The notes below the pieces were generated by a model that was not told where the DNA came from, made no database searches, and saw nothing but the letters and a program-made list of their open reading frames with translations. A stretch of DNA of 15,941 nucleotides from Holdemanella sp. MSK.7.32 (GTDB taxonomy: Bacteria; Bacillota_I; Bacilli_A; Erysipelotrichales; Erysipelotrichaceae). The stretch is taken from assembly GCF_024460475.1 (NCBI RefSeq), contig NZ_JANFYN010000049.1:1-15941 (forward strand). The letters run 5' to 3'. Position 1 is the stretch's first letter. Every line of letters begins with the position of its first letter. The translations under genes and the position numbers were made by a program. Shown here in pieces: positions 7,442 to 14,817 of the stretch.

Positions 7442-7483
7442 TACACAATATTTAATTAAGAAAACATAGTCTATTTAGATTAT

Positions 7484-7804
7484 TTGGTAATATATGCTTA
7501 TTATCTATCATGTCATCTTCAATTGAGGCAATGTGATTATGTATTCCACACGCCCGATCAAAAACTTTTTACGTATCGTAACTATTACGACAGTTACTGG
7601 AACCCATTTATGGTTCGATTGGAATATGATCAAACACCACATTGTTGCAGACACACATGTGTATCCCTACTTGCAACTGCACAGATATCACAAACATATC
7701 AAAAACTAATAGTTGGTCACAAAGGTGTTAATACACACCGAACCGTACTCTGCAATTTTCCTTTCCACTTGCTTGTTGAGTGCAGTTCTCCAAAGCCTCT
7801 TTGA
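7484..7804 (+). pseudogene. Tyrosine recombinase (integrase) C-terminal remnant
   Basis: About 106 codons remain of a phage/ICE-type integrase that would normally be 350-400 residues. The box HCCRHTC keeps the HxxR motif, and LIVGHKG keeps the later conserved His. The segment that should carry the catalytic tyrosine (usually VYTHF) reads VLCNF and then FPFHLLVEC, so the nucleophile is lost. The upstream arm-binding and core domains and the first catalytic Arg are missing. The TTG that opens the frame has no ribosome binding site, and there is a stop-rich junction on the left with the regulator promoter. It is therefore a non-functional relic that marks an earlier integration next to the AAA+ gene. 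Family assignment rests on the motif order alone. Confidence 0.7.
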
Positions 7805-7805
7805 A

Positions 7806-7890
7806 CACAGAATTTCATTCTGTGGCTACACGTTTTGCGAACGCTTTTGACCAGAACCAGCTTACCGCTGGCTGTGGCCTTTTTCTTTTA
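7806..7890 (+). terminator. Tandem hairpins with T-tract after integrase remnant
   Basis: Immediately after the integrase stop is a perfect 8-bp hairpin, CACAGAAT-TTC-ATTCTGTG (7806-7824), without a T-run. A second hairpin at 7849-7879 has a CCAGC/GCTGG core extended with a few mismatches and is followed by TTTTTCTTTT. The second is a good plus-strand Rho-independent terminator and presumably ended the integrase transcript. Confidence 0.6.
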
Positions 7891-7904
7891 ATTTAACTTG
7901 ATTA

Positions 7905-8105
7905 TTAGTTTTCATATTCAAATAATTTGGCAATCAACACTTTGAGTTCACCCAAAGCAGCTGGCGTTCCAACAATGACTTTCAAACATTCATTTCCAGT
8001 ACGATAAACAACAACCTGTATAGGAGTGGCGTTCGATTGACAACGATGATCAGCTAATGACTTTGGTAACCAGTGACACAAAAGAAATAAACGAATTATA
8101 GTCAT
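7905..8105 (-). CDS. Hypothetical small protein, unrecognised
   Basis: A 66-codon frame from ATG to a TAA. I do not recognise the product. The N-terminal third (MTIIRLFLLCHWLPKSL) looks unlike a normal start. The C-terminal half (VVVYRTGNECLKVIVGTPAALGELKVLIAKL) looks like genuine alternating strand and helix. No ribosome binding site lies before the ATG. The frame may be the tail of a mobile-element accessory protein whose 5' part is gone, which fits its position between an integrase relic and the AAA+ gene. It could equally be a chance frame. Confidence 0.25.
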   Translation of the reverse strand: MTIIRLFLLCHWLPKSLADHRCQSNATPIQVVVYRTGNECLKVIVGTPAALGELKVLIAKLFEYEN

Positions 8106-8171
8106 TGGAAAACAAATTCGTTTGCTTCTTTAGAATCATTGACATAGTTATAATAGCTAAAAACATACTAT

Positions 8172-8212
8172 CCACTTTCAAAAATTTAAAAATTTTTATT
8201 TTTTGAAAGTGG
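8172..8212. repeat. Inverted repeat 1 upstream of AAA+ gene promoter
   Basis: CCACTTTCAAAAA (8172-8184) and TTTTTGAAAGTGG (8200-8212) are perfect 13-bp arms around a 15-base AT-only centre that contains AAAAATTTTT. It lies just upstream of, and next to, the -35 box of the AAA+ gene and is nearly the same as the element at 8260-8296. Confidence 0.8.
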
Positions 8213-8216
8213 CATA

Positions 8217-8246
8217 TTGCATACAAAGATTATAATCGGATATAAT
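8217..8246 (+). promoter_or_regulatory. Promoter of the AAA+ ATPase gene
   Basis: TTGCAT (8217-8222), an 18-base spacer, and a perfect TATAAT (8241-8246). The predicted start near 8253 puts inverted repeat 2 inside the 5' untranslated region, while inverted repeat 1 abuts the -35. Confidence 0.55.
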
Positions 8247-8259
8247 ACAAGTAAGGATG

Positions 8260-8296
8260 ACTTTCAAAAGTTTAAAAAAATTCATTTTTTGAAAGT
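8260..8296. repeat. Inverted repeat 2 in the 5' leader of the AAA+ gene
   Basis: ACTTTCAAAA (8260-8269) and TTTTGAAAGT (8287-8296) are 10-bp arms with an AT-rich centre. The right arm runs straight into the ribosome binding site (GAAAGTGAGG), eight bases before the ATG at 8308. It repeats the sequence of 8172-8212 at a start-to-start distance of about 86 bp. In RNA it would form a hairpin that ends at the ribosome binding site. Confidence 0.8.
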
Positions 8297-8307
8297 GAGG
8301 TAACACT

Positions 8308-9516
8308 ATGAAAACCATTGAAAGAACTGAATACCTAAATCGAATAAAGAATCTGAAGGATACGCCTGATATAAAAGTTATTACCGGTATCAGAAGATCG
8401 GGTAAGTCAATACTGATGCAGGAGTATATCCAGTATCTGAAAGACAACTTTAATGATATCAACGTTATCTTTATTGACTTTATGGATCTTTCATTTGAAC
8501 ACCTGAAAGAGTATCATGCGCTTCATGCCTATGTTGAGGAACGATATGTGGAAGGAAAGTCGAATTATCTTTTCATTGATGAAGTGCAGATGTGTCCAAA
8601 TTTTGAACTGGCTGTAAATAGCCTATATTCAAAAAGAAAATATGATATCTATATCACCGGTTCCAACGCTTTTTTGTTAAGTGCAGATTTAGCCACTCTA
8701 TTTACCGGTCGTTATATTGAAATTCATGTCTATCCATTCAGTTTCAAAGAATATTGTAATTACTACGACAACAACCACGACATAGAAAAGCTATTTGAAG
8801 ATTACACCATCAAAGGTGGATTAGCTGGGTCCTATGCCTACAACACCGAAAAAGACAGGAAGGATTATATCACGGAAGTCTATGAAACAATTGTTACAAG
8901 AGACCTTGTACAGAAGTATTCCCTGCCAGATACTCAGGTATTACAGCGCTTAAGTGAATTCCTTATGGACAATATATCAAACCTGACCTCACCAAGCAGA
9001 ATCAGCAATATGCTATCCGAAAAGAACATATCAACTAATCATGTCACCATTGGAAAATATATCAAATACCTGTGCAACGCCTTTGTTTTCTATGATATCA
9101 AGCGCTACGATATCCGTGGCAAGAAATATCTTGAAAGCACAGAAAAGTTCTATTTAAGTGATATTGGCATACGTTATGCTGTTCTTGGTACAAGAAACAT
9201 GGATTATGGCAGAGTATATGAAAACATGGTCTGTCTTGAATTATTACGTAGTGGCTATGATGTCTATGTTGGAAAGCTTTATCAGAAAGAAATCGATTTT
9301 GTTGCCCAAAGAGGTAGTGAAAAAATCTATATTCAGGTAAGTGACAATATCACTGAAGAGGAAACATTCAAAAGAGAATATGCGCCTCTTTTACAAATCA
9401 AGGATGCATATCCAAAGATTATCATCGCCAAAACCGGTCATCCAAAGTATTCATATGAAGGAATTGAAATCTTTGATATCAGGGATTGGTTGCTAAATAA
9501 AAAACAAGCTATATAA
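8308..9516 (+). CDS. AAA+ ATPase with DUF4143 C-terminal domain
   Basis: A cytoplasmic P-loop ATPase of 402 residues, full length for this common AAA_14/DUF4143 family. Walker A is GIRRSGKS at 27-34, Walker B is YLFIDEVQ at about 87-94, and the sensor strand is YITGSNAFLL at about 115. A winged-helix-like middle (TSPSRISNMLSEKNIS) leads to the DUF4143 part. There YLSDIGIRYAV and the restriction-fold-like motif KEIDFVAQRG...IYIQVS keep E/D and Q in the PD-(D/E)XK positions. The biological role of the family is not established; genes are often found in many copies in gut and oral bacteria. GAGG lies eight bases before the ATG. It is the only intact plus-strand gene and has codons richer in G+C than its left neighbours, consistent with transfer. 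Confidence 0.88.
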   Translation: MKTIERTEYLNRIKNLKDTPDIKVITGIRRSGKSILMQEYIQYLKDNFNDINVIFIDFMDLSFEHLKEYHALHAYVEERYVEGKSNYLFIDEVQMCPNFELAVNSLYSKRKYDIYITGSNAFLLSADLATLFTGRYIEIHVYPFSFKEYCNYYDNNHDIEKLFEDYTIKGGLAGSYAYNTEKDRKDYITEVYETIVTRDLVQKYSLPDTQVLQRLSEFLMDNISNLTSPSRISNMLSEKNISTNHVTIGKYIKYLCNAFVFYDIKRYDIRGKKYLESTEKFYLSDIGIRYAVLGTRNMDYGRVYENMVCLELLRSGYDVYVGKLYQKEIDFVAQRGSEKIYIQVSDNITEEETFKREYAPLLQIKDAYPKIIIAKTGHPKYSYEGIEIFDIRDWLLNKKQAI

Positions 9517-9548
9517 TCAAAGAATTAGTAAGATTAAAAATATTAAAC

Positions 9549-9575
9549 GCATCAGCATCTGCTGGTGCTTTTCTT
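9549..9575 (+). terminator. Terminator of the AAA+ gene
   Basis: GCATCAGC-ATCT-GCTGGTGC (one G-U pair) followed by TTTTCTT, about 33 bases after the AAA+ stop codon. Confidence 0.8.
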
Positions 9576-9592
9576 GTAAAATTACATTTTGT

Positions 9593-9653
9593 GCGTGCTT
9601 TTCGATAACTGAGGAGTTAATTTTGCTACTTATAAGCGTGCTGTATGCGTGCT
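9593..9653. repeat. Three GCGTGCT repeats
   Basis: GCGTGCT occurs at 9593-9599, 9636-9642 and 9647-9653, in otherwise non-coding DNA between the AAA+ terminator and the rpsI terminator. Short repeated heptamers of this kind can be integrase arm-binding sites. With a decayed integrase on the other side of the AAA+ gene, they may mark one end of an old element. No function is shown. Confidence 0.35.
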
Positions 9654-9695
9654 TAAAGAGACTTTTCAACACTATTCACAACAATTCACAGAAAT

Positions 9696-9742
9696 AGAAA
9701 AAACCACCCAAAGCCCATATATAAAGGGTTTGAGTGGTTTTG
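9696..9742 (-). terminator. Terminator of the rplM-rpsI operon
   Basis: On the minus strand, AAAACCACTCAAACCC pairs with GGGCTTTGGGTGGTTTT across an eight- to nine-base AT loop, with two internal mismatches, and runs into TTTTTTC. It lies about 35 bases after the rpsI stop. Confidence 0.85.
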
Positions 9743-9777
9743 AATCTCTTTGCAGAGTAGTCAAAAGTATGTTCTGA

Positions 9778-10179
9778 CTAACGTTTAGAGAATTGTGGAG
9801 CACGACGAGCTGCTTTAAGACCGTATTTTTTACGTTCTTTAGCACGAGGGTCACGAGTAACGAATCCTGCAGCTTTTAATACTGGACGGTAGTCTTCACT
9901 AGCTTCCATTAAAGCACGAGTGATTCCGTGACGCATAGCACCAGATTGACCAGTGTATCCTCCACCTTGTACGTTGATAATCACATCAAATTGATCAACT
10001 GTGTTAGTGATTTCTAATGGTGATTTAACAACCATACGTAAAGTTTCCAATGGAAGGTATTCTTCCAAAGTTTTTCCGTTGACTACGATATTACCTGTAC
10101 CTGGACGTAAAAAGACACGAGCAACAGATTTTTTACGACGTCCAACGCCATGATATTGAACAGTGTTAGATTTTTTCAT
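9778..10179 (-). CDS. rpsI: 30S ribosomal protein S9
   Basis: Component of the small-subunit head; its C-terminal tail reaches the P-site tRNA. The 133 residues match the normal bacterial length. Recognisable blocks are GRRKKSVARVFLRPGTG near the N-terminus, VQGGGYTGQSGAMRHGI in the middle, and the basic tail ERKKYGLKAARRAPQFSKR with its invariant terminal KR. It follows rplM by 13 bases, with AAGGAGG in the gap, in the universal rplM-rpsI order, and ends before a strong terminator. Nothing unusual. Confidence 0.98.
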   Translation of the reverse strand: MKKSNTVQYHGVGRRKKSVARVFLRPGTGNIVVNGKTLEEYLPLETLRMVVKSPLEITNTVDQFDVIINVQGGGYTGQSGAMRHGITRALMEASEDYRPVLKAAGFVTRDPRAKERKKYGLKAARRAPQFSKR

Positions 10180-10192
10180 ATTCTATTCCTCC

Positions 10193-10630
10193 TTATCCTC
10201 TTACCTTCAATTCAACAGGTTTTTGAGCAGCATGTGGGTGTTCGCTACCAGCGTATACGAATACGTGTCCACGTTGTACATCACCTAATTTAGTGTGAGG
10301 TAACATACCTTTGATTGCTCTTTCAACCCATTCAACAGGGTATTTCTCTTTCATTTCTTTAGCTGTACGCACACGCATACCTCCAAAGTATCCAGAGTGG
10401 TTGTAATACTTTTCAGTATTCAACTTGTTTCCAGTCATTTCGACCTTGTCAGCATTGATCACAATTACATAATCACCACAGTCAACATTTGGTGTGTATG
10501 TAGGTTTGTGTTTACCTTTTAATACATGAGCACAAGTTGAAGCCAAACGTCCTAAAGTTTGTCCGTTTCCATCAACTACATACCATGTACGTGTTACATC
10601 GGCAGGTTTTGCCATAGTAGTTTGACGCAT
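10193..10630 (-). CDS. rplM: 50S ribosomal protein L13
   Basis: Early-assembly protein of the large subunit, 145 residues. Blocks typical of L13 are RTWYVVDGNGQTLGRLAS, the GKHKPTYTPNVDCGDYV segment, YYNHSGYFGGMR and the GMLPHTKLG motif. The start ATG has AAGGAGG about seven bases upstream; an internal ATG (residue 6) is a less likely start. Transcription probably begins at the promoter at 10696-10724, so the pair rplM-rpsI forms its own operon, separate from the ecf-truA genes upstream. Confidence 0.98.
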   Translation of the reverse strand: MRQTTMAKPADVTRTWYVVDGNGQTLGRLASTCAHVLKGKHKPTYTPNVDCGDYVIVINADKVEMTGNKLNTEKYYNHSGYFGGMRVRTAKEMKEKYPVEWVERAIKGMLPHTKLGDVQRGHVFVYAGSEHPHAAQKPVELKVRG

Positions 10631-10639
10631 ATCTAATTT

Positions 10640-10690
10640 CCTCCTTGATTTGAGCGTTTACCGGGGCTCAAAAGGCCAGAGTTTAGCCAC
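10640..10690 (-). ncRNA. Structured 5' leader of rplM (L13-leader candidate)
   Basis: About 60 bases separate the predicted transcription start from the rplM ATG. On the minus strand TTTGAGC and GCTCAAA form a 7-bp stem (10649-10672) with a ten-base loop, placed just before AAGGAGG. A GC-richer GGTGGCTAAACTCTGGCC stretch forms the 5' part. Firmicute rplM operons are known to have a small L13-binding leader for autoregulation. The location and size fit, but I have not matched the consensus structure. Confidence 0.4.
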
Positions 10691-10695
10691 CTAAT

Positions 10696-10724
10696 ATGAT
10701 ATGCAATATCCCTATAAAAGTCAA
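10696..10724 (-). promoter_or_regulatory. Promoter of rplM-rpsI
   Basis: TTGACT (10724-10719), a 17-base spacer, and TATCAT (10701-10696) on the minus strand: each hexamer differs from sigma-A consensus at one position. The -35 lies immediately after the T-tract of the preceding terminator. Confidence 0.75.
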
Positions 10725-10725
10725 T

Positions 10726-10763
10726 GAAAAAAAGAAAAAGTTTAGCTTTATTTTTGCCAAACT
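10726..10763 (-). terminator. Terminator of the ecf-truA-PHP transcript, overlapping the PHP stop
   Basis: On the minus strand AGTTTGGC and GCTAAACT form an 8-bp stem (one G-U pair) around AAAAATAAA, which contains the TAA stop of the PHP gene. TTTTTCTTTTTTT follows. The terminator therefore shares its stem with the last codons of the gene. Confidence 0.75.
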
Positions 10764-11571
10764 TTGATCTTTTCTGCTTTTATTTTTTTATAATCAATTG
10801 AAGGTACATCATCTATGATTTCTACATCAAATTCAGATAGTTTTTCTAAAGCGAAATCATACCATTTTTTATTTAAATCGCCTACCTCATGTGCATCCAT
10901 ACCAATGATAGCCTTGACATCATATTGAGCGGCAATTTGCCAGAATCTAGAATGTGGATACTCTTCATAGCCCATACGTAAATTGTGCTGCATACCCAAC
11001 ACATTAAATTCTAATGGAACATTATAATCTTGACTTGTCTTACAAATTCTGTGGAATCCCTCTTCGATTTCTGGTGTTATTACACCACCCGTACTTTTTA
11101 AAATCAATTCTGGATGTGCCAAGTATGCATACATACCCGTTTTCATACCTTCCACACAAGTATCAAAATAGCCTTTAATATATTTTCCTTTCGCTCCACC
11201 TAAATAAATATGATCCTCATCTGTACCATAATAATGATTGCCAAAAATCAAATAATCAATTTCATTTTCAATACAGAAATCCAATAACCAATCCATATAT
11301 TTAGGAAAGTATTCAGCTTCTAAACCAAAACGAATCTCAATCTGCTTCTTATATCTATCTTTCAGATATAAATGCTATCTTTATAATCATCAAATTCATC
11401 AAGCTTCATACGCATATGCGCCACAAAATCAGAGTCATATTTCCAACACGCATGATCTGAAAAGCCCAATACTTCAAAACCATTTTGAATGGCAGTACGA
11501 ACAAATTCTTCATCATTACCAAAGGCATGATGACAACGTGAAGTATGTGTATGAAAATTAGTTTGTTTCAT
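10748..11571 (-). pseudogene. PHP-family histidinol-phosphatase-like gene, frameshifted
   Basis: Full-length gene of about 270 codons if the frame is restored, usual for HisK/HisJ-type PHP phosphatases. The 5' part (11571 to about 11362) has the metal-binding start FHTHTSRCHHA and GFSDHACWK. It runs into a TGA after DDYKDSIYI. The second frame continues the same protein as LKDRYKKQIEIRFGLEAEYFPKYMDW, then FGNHYYG, AYLAHPEL and the final IIGMDAHEVGD box. The break lies at a TATAT run near 11365-11372, so a two-base AT insertion (or one-base loss) explains it. All metal-site boxes survive, so the mutation looks recent. The ATG overlaps the truA end by 14 bases, with GGAGG inside truA. The natural substrate may be histidinol phosphate, but no his genes are nearby, so another phosphoester is possible. 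Confidence 0.8.
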
Positions 11572-12301
11572 TGTATTTTACCTCCACTAAATATAATCCG
11601 CAACTCGGTGCATTATAACGACATGCCGACTTATCTTTCGCATCTAACATTCTTTGCACATCATCAATATCTATCTTATGTTGACCTACCGCAATTAAAG
11701 TACCCGTCATCATACGAACTTGATATCTTAGAAAACCAGTACCTTCAAAGATAAAATGCACATCTGTACCTTCTTTATTAATTTCAATATTTGAAATCGT
11801 TTTGACTCTAGGTTTTCTCGGATCGATTTTACTTGAGGCAAAACTCGTAAAATCATGAGATCCCAAGAATACTTTTGATGCATTTTTCATCGCCTCAATA
11901 TCCAATTTTTTGGTTAATAAATTACGATACTTATAATTAAAAGGATTCTTTATATCATATGAACAATAATAATCATAACGTTTGCCTACAGCACTAAAAC
12001 GTGCATGAAAATCATCGGGCATTTCTTCCGTTTTTAAAATACGAATATCTTTAGGAAGCAATGCATTTAATGCTCTTTCATATTGAATAGCCGGAACATT
12101 TTTACTTGTCTCAAAATGAAAGACTTGACCAAACGCATGAACACCAGCATCCGTTCTTCCACTCGCAACAACATCCACATTCTCTTTAGTAATTTTATAC
12201 AAAGCTTCTTCAATCACTTGTTGAACGCCTAACGCATTCTCTTGTTTTTGCCAGCCTGCATAATTAAAACCATCATAGCTGACAAGTGCTTTTACAATCA
12301 T
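11558..12301 (-). CDS. truA: tRNA pseudouridine(38-40) synthase TruA
   Basis: Converts uridines 38-40 in the anticodon arm of many tRNAs to pseudouridine. The protein is 247 residues from the ATG at 12301, the usual length. This start overlaps the ecfT stop as ATGA and gives the family N-terminus MIVKALVSYDGFNYAGWQKQ; an in-frame ATG at 12328 would add nine unlikely residues. The catalytic motif is SGRTDAGVHAFGQ with Asp51. Later blocks are HARFSAVGKRYDYY, GSHDFTSFASS and the RYQVRMMTGTLI helix, all standard. It is the last intact gene of the ecf cluster and is translationally coupled to ecfT; this linkage is widespread in Firmicutes. Confidence 0.96.
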   Translation of the reverse strand: MIVKALVSYDGFNYAGWQKQENALGVQQVIEEALYKITKENVDVVASGRTDAGVHAFGQVFHFETSKNVPAIQYERALNALLPKDIRILKTEEMPDDFHARFSAVGKRYDYYCSYDIKNPFNYKYRNLLTKKLDIEAMKNASKVFLGSHDFTSFASSKIDPRKPRVKTISNIEINKEGTDVHFIFEGTGFLRYQVRMMTGTLIAVGQHKIDIDDVQRMLDAKDKSACRYNAPSCGLYLVEVKYNETN

Positions 12302-13095
12302 AATACCCAAATACCAATACAAGCACAAAGAACGACAACACTTAAAATCATTGAAGCATAATCGATAGTCTGCATCTTTAACACTTTGTAACGTGTTCTT
12401 TTTCTAGAAGGATCATACCCTCTAGCTTCCATCGCATTCGCAAGTTGATCTGCACGATCAAATGCAGAAACAAATAGTGGAACAATTAAAGACAAAATGG
12501 CCATGATTTTTTCTTTAATACTCCCATTTTCTAAATCCACACCACGACTTGCCTGCGCATTCATAATACGCTGTGTTTCTTCAATCAATGTTGGAATAAA
12601 ACGCAACGCAATACTGATCATCATCGCAATAATATGAGCTGGTACACCAACCTTTTCAAAAGGCTTCAACAATTTTTCAATTCCCAAAGTCAAATCCAAA
12701 GGCTTTGTTGTTGCTGTTAATACAGTTGTGATAATGACCATCAACATTAAACGAACCACAATATACAACGTTTGATTTACGGCATCACTATAGATTGTAA
12801 ATCCTTTGATTGAAAACAAAGGTGTTCCTGTTTTAATAACCAATAGGTTAATAACCAACAAGAAAGCCATCATCCATAACATTGGTTTCATTGTTCTTAA
12901 GGCATATTTAATATTTAATTTTGATAAATACAAACTCAATAAAATAAAAATACCTATAATCACATATCCAAGGACTCCTGCAGGAATAAATATCGCAACC
13001 ATTAAAAACAGCATGATCATGATCTTAGATCGAGGATCCATCTTATGAACCACAGAATCTAATGGCATATATTGTCCTAACGCAACATTATTCAT
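12298..13095 (-). CDS. ecfT: ECF transporter transmembrane component EcfT
   Basis: Membrane scaffold of the group-II energy-coupling-factor transporter. It links the two ATPases to interchangeable substrate-binding S components encoded elsewhere, for vitamins such as riboflavin, folate or biotin. The protein has 265 residues, and the N-terminal PLDSVVHKMDPRSKI motif is typical. About five or six membrane helices follow. The two coupling-helix signatures that dock onto the ATPases are present as ASRGVD and EARGYDP. The ATG overlaps the ecfA2 end by eight bases, with AGGTGA upstream. No S component is in the window. Confidence 0.95.
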   Translation of the reverse strand: MNNVALGQYMPLDSVVHKMDPRSKIMIMLFLMVAIFIPAGVLGYVIIGIFILLSLYLSKLNIKYALRTMKPMLWMMAFLLVINLLVIKTGTPLFSIKGFTIYSDAVNQTLYIVVRLMLMVIITTVLTATTKPLDLTLGIEKLLKPFEKVGVPAHIIAMMISIALRFIPTLIEETQRIMNAQASRGVDLENGSIKEKIMAILSLIVPLFVSAFDRADQLANAMEARGYDPSRKRTRYKVLKMQTIDYASMILSVVVLCACIGIWVL

Positions 13096-13948
13096 GTTTC
13101 TTCACCTGCTTTTCTATTGAATCCACAAGTGAATTCATATCCATAATATCTGGATCCATCTCAAATCCATTTTCTTCTAATTGCATCTTTAAACGCACAA
13201 TACTAGGTGGATTGATACCAATCTCTTGTAGATATTCAGGATGCTTAAAAAATTCCTTCACATCCGCTTCCTGCGTTACTTCACCATGACTTAACACAAT
13301 TACATGATCACAATAATTCATGACATGCTCCATATCGTGAGTTACTAAAAGAACGGTTTTGCCTTCCTTTTTATTTAAGTTCATAAACAAAGTCATCATT
13401 TCTTGAGCACCTTGAGGATCAAGACCTGCAGTTGGCTCATCTAAAACTAAAACTTTTGGATTCAATACTAAAATACCGGCAATCGCAACACGACGTTTTT
13501 GTCCTCCACTCAAATCAAAAGGAGAACGATCCAAATAACTTTCATCCAAACCTACAACAGGCAAGACTTTCTTTACTAGTTGGGAAGCATCTTCTTCACT
13601 TGTTCCAAAGTTTTTTGGCCCAAACGCAATATCCTTACCAATCGTTTCTTCAAACAATTGATATTCAGGAAACTGGAATACAAGTCCAACTTCTTTTCTC
13701 AATTGCTTCACATCTTTGATTTTCAACAAAGGCTGAATATGGAAACCACAAATATCCAAAGTACCTGCTGTTGGAATCAACAAACCATTTAAATGTTGAA
13801 CCAAAGTTGATTTACCAGAACCCGTCTGCCCAATAATAGCTGTAACTTTCCCTTCTGGAATTGAAAGATCAATACCTTTTAATGCGGCATGCGAAAAAGG
13901 GGTATTTTCATTATATGTGTGATCTAACTTCTTTATTTCAATCGACAT
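13088..13948 (-). CDS. ecfA2: ECF transporter ATPase EcfA2
   Basis: Second cytoplasmic ATPase of the ECF module, 286 residues. Walker A is GQTGSGKST, the Q-loop is VFQFPEYQLFE, the signature is LSGGQKRRVAIAG, Walker B is VLVLDEPTAGLDP, and the switch His is VTHDME. The FPEYQLF segment after the Q-loop and DEPTAGLD are usual for EcfA2, whereas EcfA1 has DESTSMLD. A C-terminal extension of about 60 residues (NPPSIVRLKMQLEENGF) is typical of ECF ATPases and helps dimerise with EcfA1. Its ATG overlaps ecfA1 by 16 bases, with AGGTGG upstream. Confidence 0.96.
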   Translation of the reverse strand: MSIEIKKLDHTYNENTPFSHAALKGIDLSIPEGKVTAIIGQTGSGKSTLVQHLNGLLIPTAGTLDICGFHIQPLLKIKDVKQLRKEVGLVFQFPEYQLFEETIGKDIAFGPKNFGTSEEDASQLVKKVLPVVGLDESYLDRSPFDLSGGQKRRVAIAGILVLNPKVLVLDEPTAGLDPQGAQEMMTLFMNLNKKEGKTVLLVTHDMEHVMNYCDHVIVLSHGEVTQEADVKEFFKHPEYLQEIGINPPSIVRLKMQLEENGFEMDPDIMDMNSLVDSIEKQVKKHE

Positions 13949-14751
13949 AATTTTTCTACCACCTCATCTAAACGACATACATTTTCCTTAAAAATCCCAC
14001 GCTTCTTTAATTCTTTAGAAATCTTTAACGCAAAAGGAATATCCAACTGCATTTTAGCTAGCTTATCTTCCTGTCTAAAAATATCCATTGGTGTTCCCTG
14101 CATCGCAATTTCACCATTTTCTAATACTATGACATTTTCAGATTGAGCAACCTCTTCCATATCATGTGTAATTGATAAAATAGTGATATTTTTTTCCTCA
14201 TGTAACTTGCGAATCTGCGCATTAATACTTGCCTTACCTTGAGGATCCAACATACTTGTCGATTCATCAAAAATAATAATGTCCGGTTCAATTGCTAAGA
14301 TACCCGCAATCGCTACACGCTGTTTTTGTCCACCAGATAATTTAGTCGGCTCTGCACTTAAAAAATCCGTCATTCCAACACGACTTGCGACATCTTCAAT
14401 AATCCCCTGCATCTTTTCTTGTTCTACACAATGATTTTCTAAACCAAAGGCAATATCATCTGCCACTGTAGAACCAATAAATTGATTATCTGGATTTTGG
14501 AATACTATTCCAACATGACTTCTCAATTCATATACACTTTCTTCATTTAGTTCCTGACCTAAAATTTGAATTTTTCCCTTTTTCGCTTCCAATAAACCAA
14601 TGATTAGTTTTGCCATTGTACTCTTACCAGAACCATTATGTCCAATAATCGTTGTATAACTTCCTTTTGGGATTGAAAAAGAAACATCTTTTAATATATC
14701 ATTTTTCCCATCATAGGAAAAAGTTAAATGTGAAACTTCAATTGCTTCCAT
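13933..14751 (-). CDS. ecfA1: ECF transporter ATPase EcfA1
   Basis: First ATPase of the ECF vitamin-uptake module, 272 residues from the ATG at 14751, which has GGAGG seven bases upstream (a GTG one codon earlier is less well placed). Walker A is GHNGSGKST, the Q-loop is VFQNPDNQFIG, the signature is LSGGQKQRVAIAG, Walker B is IIIFDESTSMLDP and the His switch is ITHDMEE. DESTSMLD is the characteristic EcfA1 variant. It should form a heterodimer with EcfA2 and sit on EcfT. The gene leads the cluster ecfA1-ecfA2-ecfT-truA, probably read from its own promoter at 14779, and lies near rplQ as in other Firmicutes. Confidence 0.96.
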   Translation of the reverse strand: MEAIEVSHLTFSYDGKNDILKDVSFSIPKGSYTTIIGHNGSGKSTMAKLIIGLLEAKKGKIQILGQELNEESVYELRSHVGIVFQNPDNQFIGSTVADDIAFGLENHCVEQEKMQGIIEDVASRVGMTDFLSAEPTKLSGGQKQRVAIAGILAIEPDIIIFDESTSMLDPQGKASINAQIRKLHEEKNITILSITHDMEEVAQSENVIVLENGEIAMQGTPMDIFRQEDKLAKMQLDIPFALKISKELKKRGIFKENVCRLDEVVEKLCRLK

Positions 14752-14778
14752 CACATATCCTCCACCATAAACGGAACT

Positions 14779-14787
14779 ATTATACCA
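14779..14787 (-). promoter_or_regulatory. Extended -10 promoter of the ecf operon
   Basis: TGGTATAAT on the minus strand (14787-14779) is a TGN-extended perfect -10, about 28 bases before the ecfA1 ATG. No clear -35 exists; the upstream DNA is the terminator hairpin of the previous gene, which an extended -10 can tolerate. Confidence 0.5.
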
Positions 14788-14789
14788 TA

Positions 14790-14816
14790 TTAAAATGGCT
14801 TGAGCACCCTCAAGCC
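14790..14816 (-). terminator. Hairpin terminator between the membrane-anchored protein gene and ecfA1
   Basis: GGCTTGAG and CTCAAGCC form a perfect 8-bp stem with a four-base loop, starting two bases after the TAG stop. On the minus strand it is followed by ATTTTAAT, a short T-run, so termination may be partial. Confidence 0.65.
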
Positions 14817-14817
14817 A

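Noticed and set aside
7905..8105. Possible IS66-type accessory protein tail
   Set aside because: The C-terminal pattern is only loosely reminiscent, and no transposase, terminal repeats or start signal support it; left as an unrecognised small ORF.
1..8222. Shared 11-mer GCATATTGCAT at 21-31 and 8212-8222
   Set aside because: Matches of this length are expected by chance in 16 kb of AT-rich DNA; the flanks do not match.
8196..8462. 88-codon minus-strand frame across the AAA+ gene start
   Set aside because: Antisense shadow of the AAA+ gene and its leader; no ribosome binding site and no recognisable motif.
9672..9854. 60-codon minus-strand frame over the end of rpsI
   Set aside because: Alternate-frame shadow of rpsI and its terminator.
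13432..13792. Plus-strand frames of 70-95 codons inside ecfA2
   Set aside because: Antisense to a conserved gene, with compositions typical of reverse-complement translation; no start signals.
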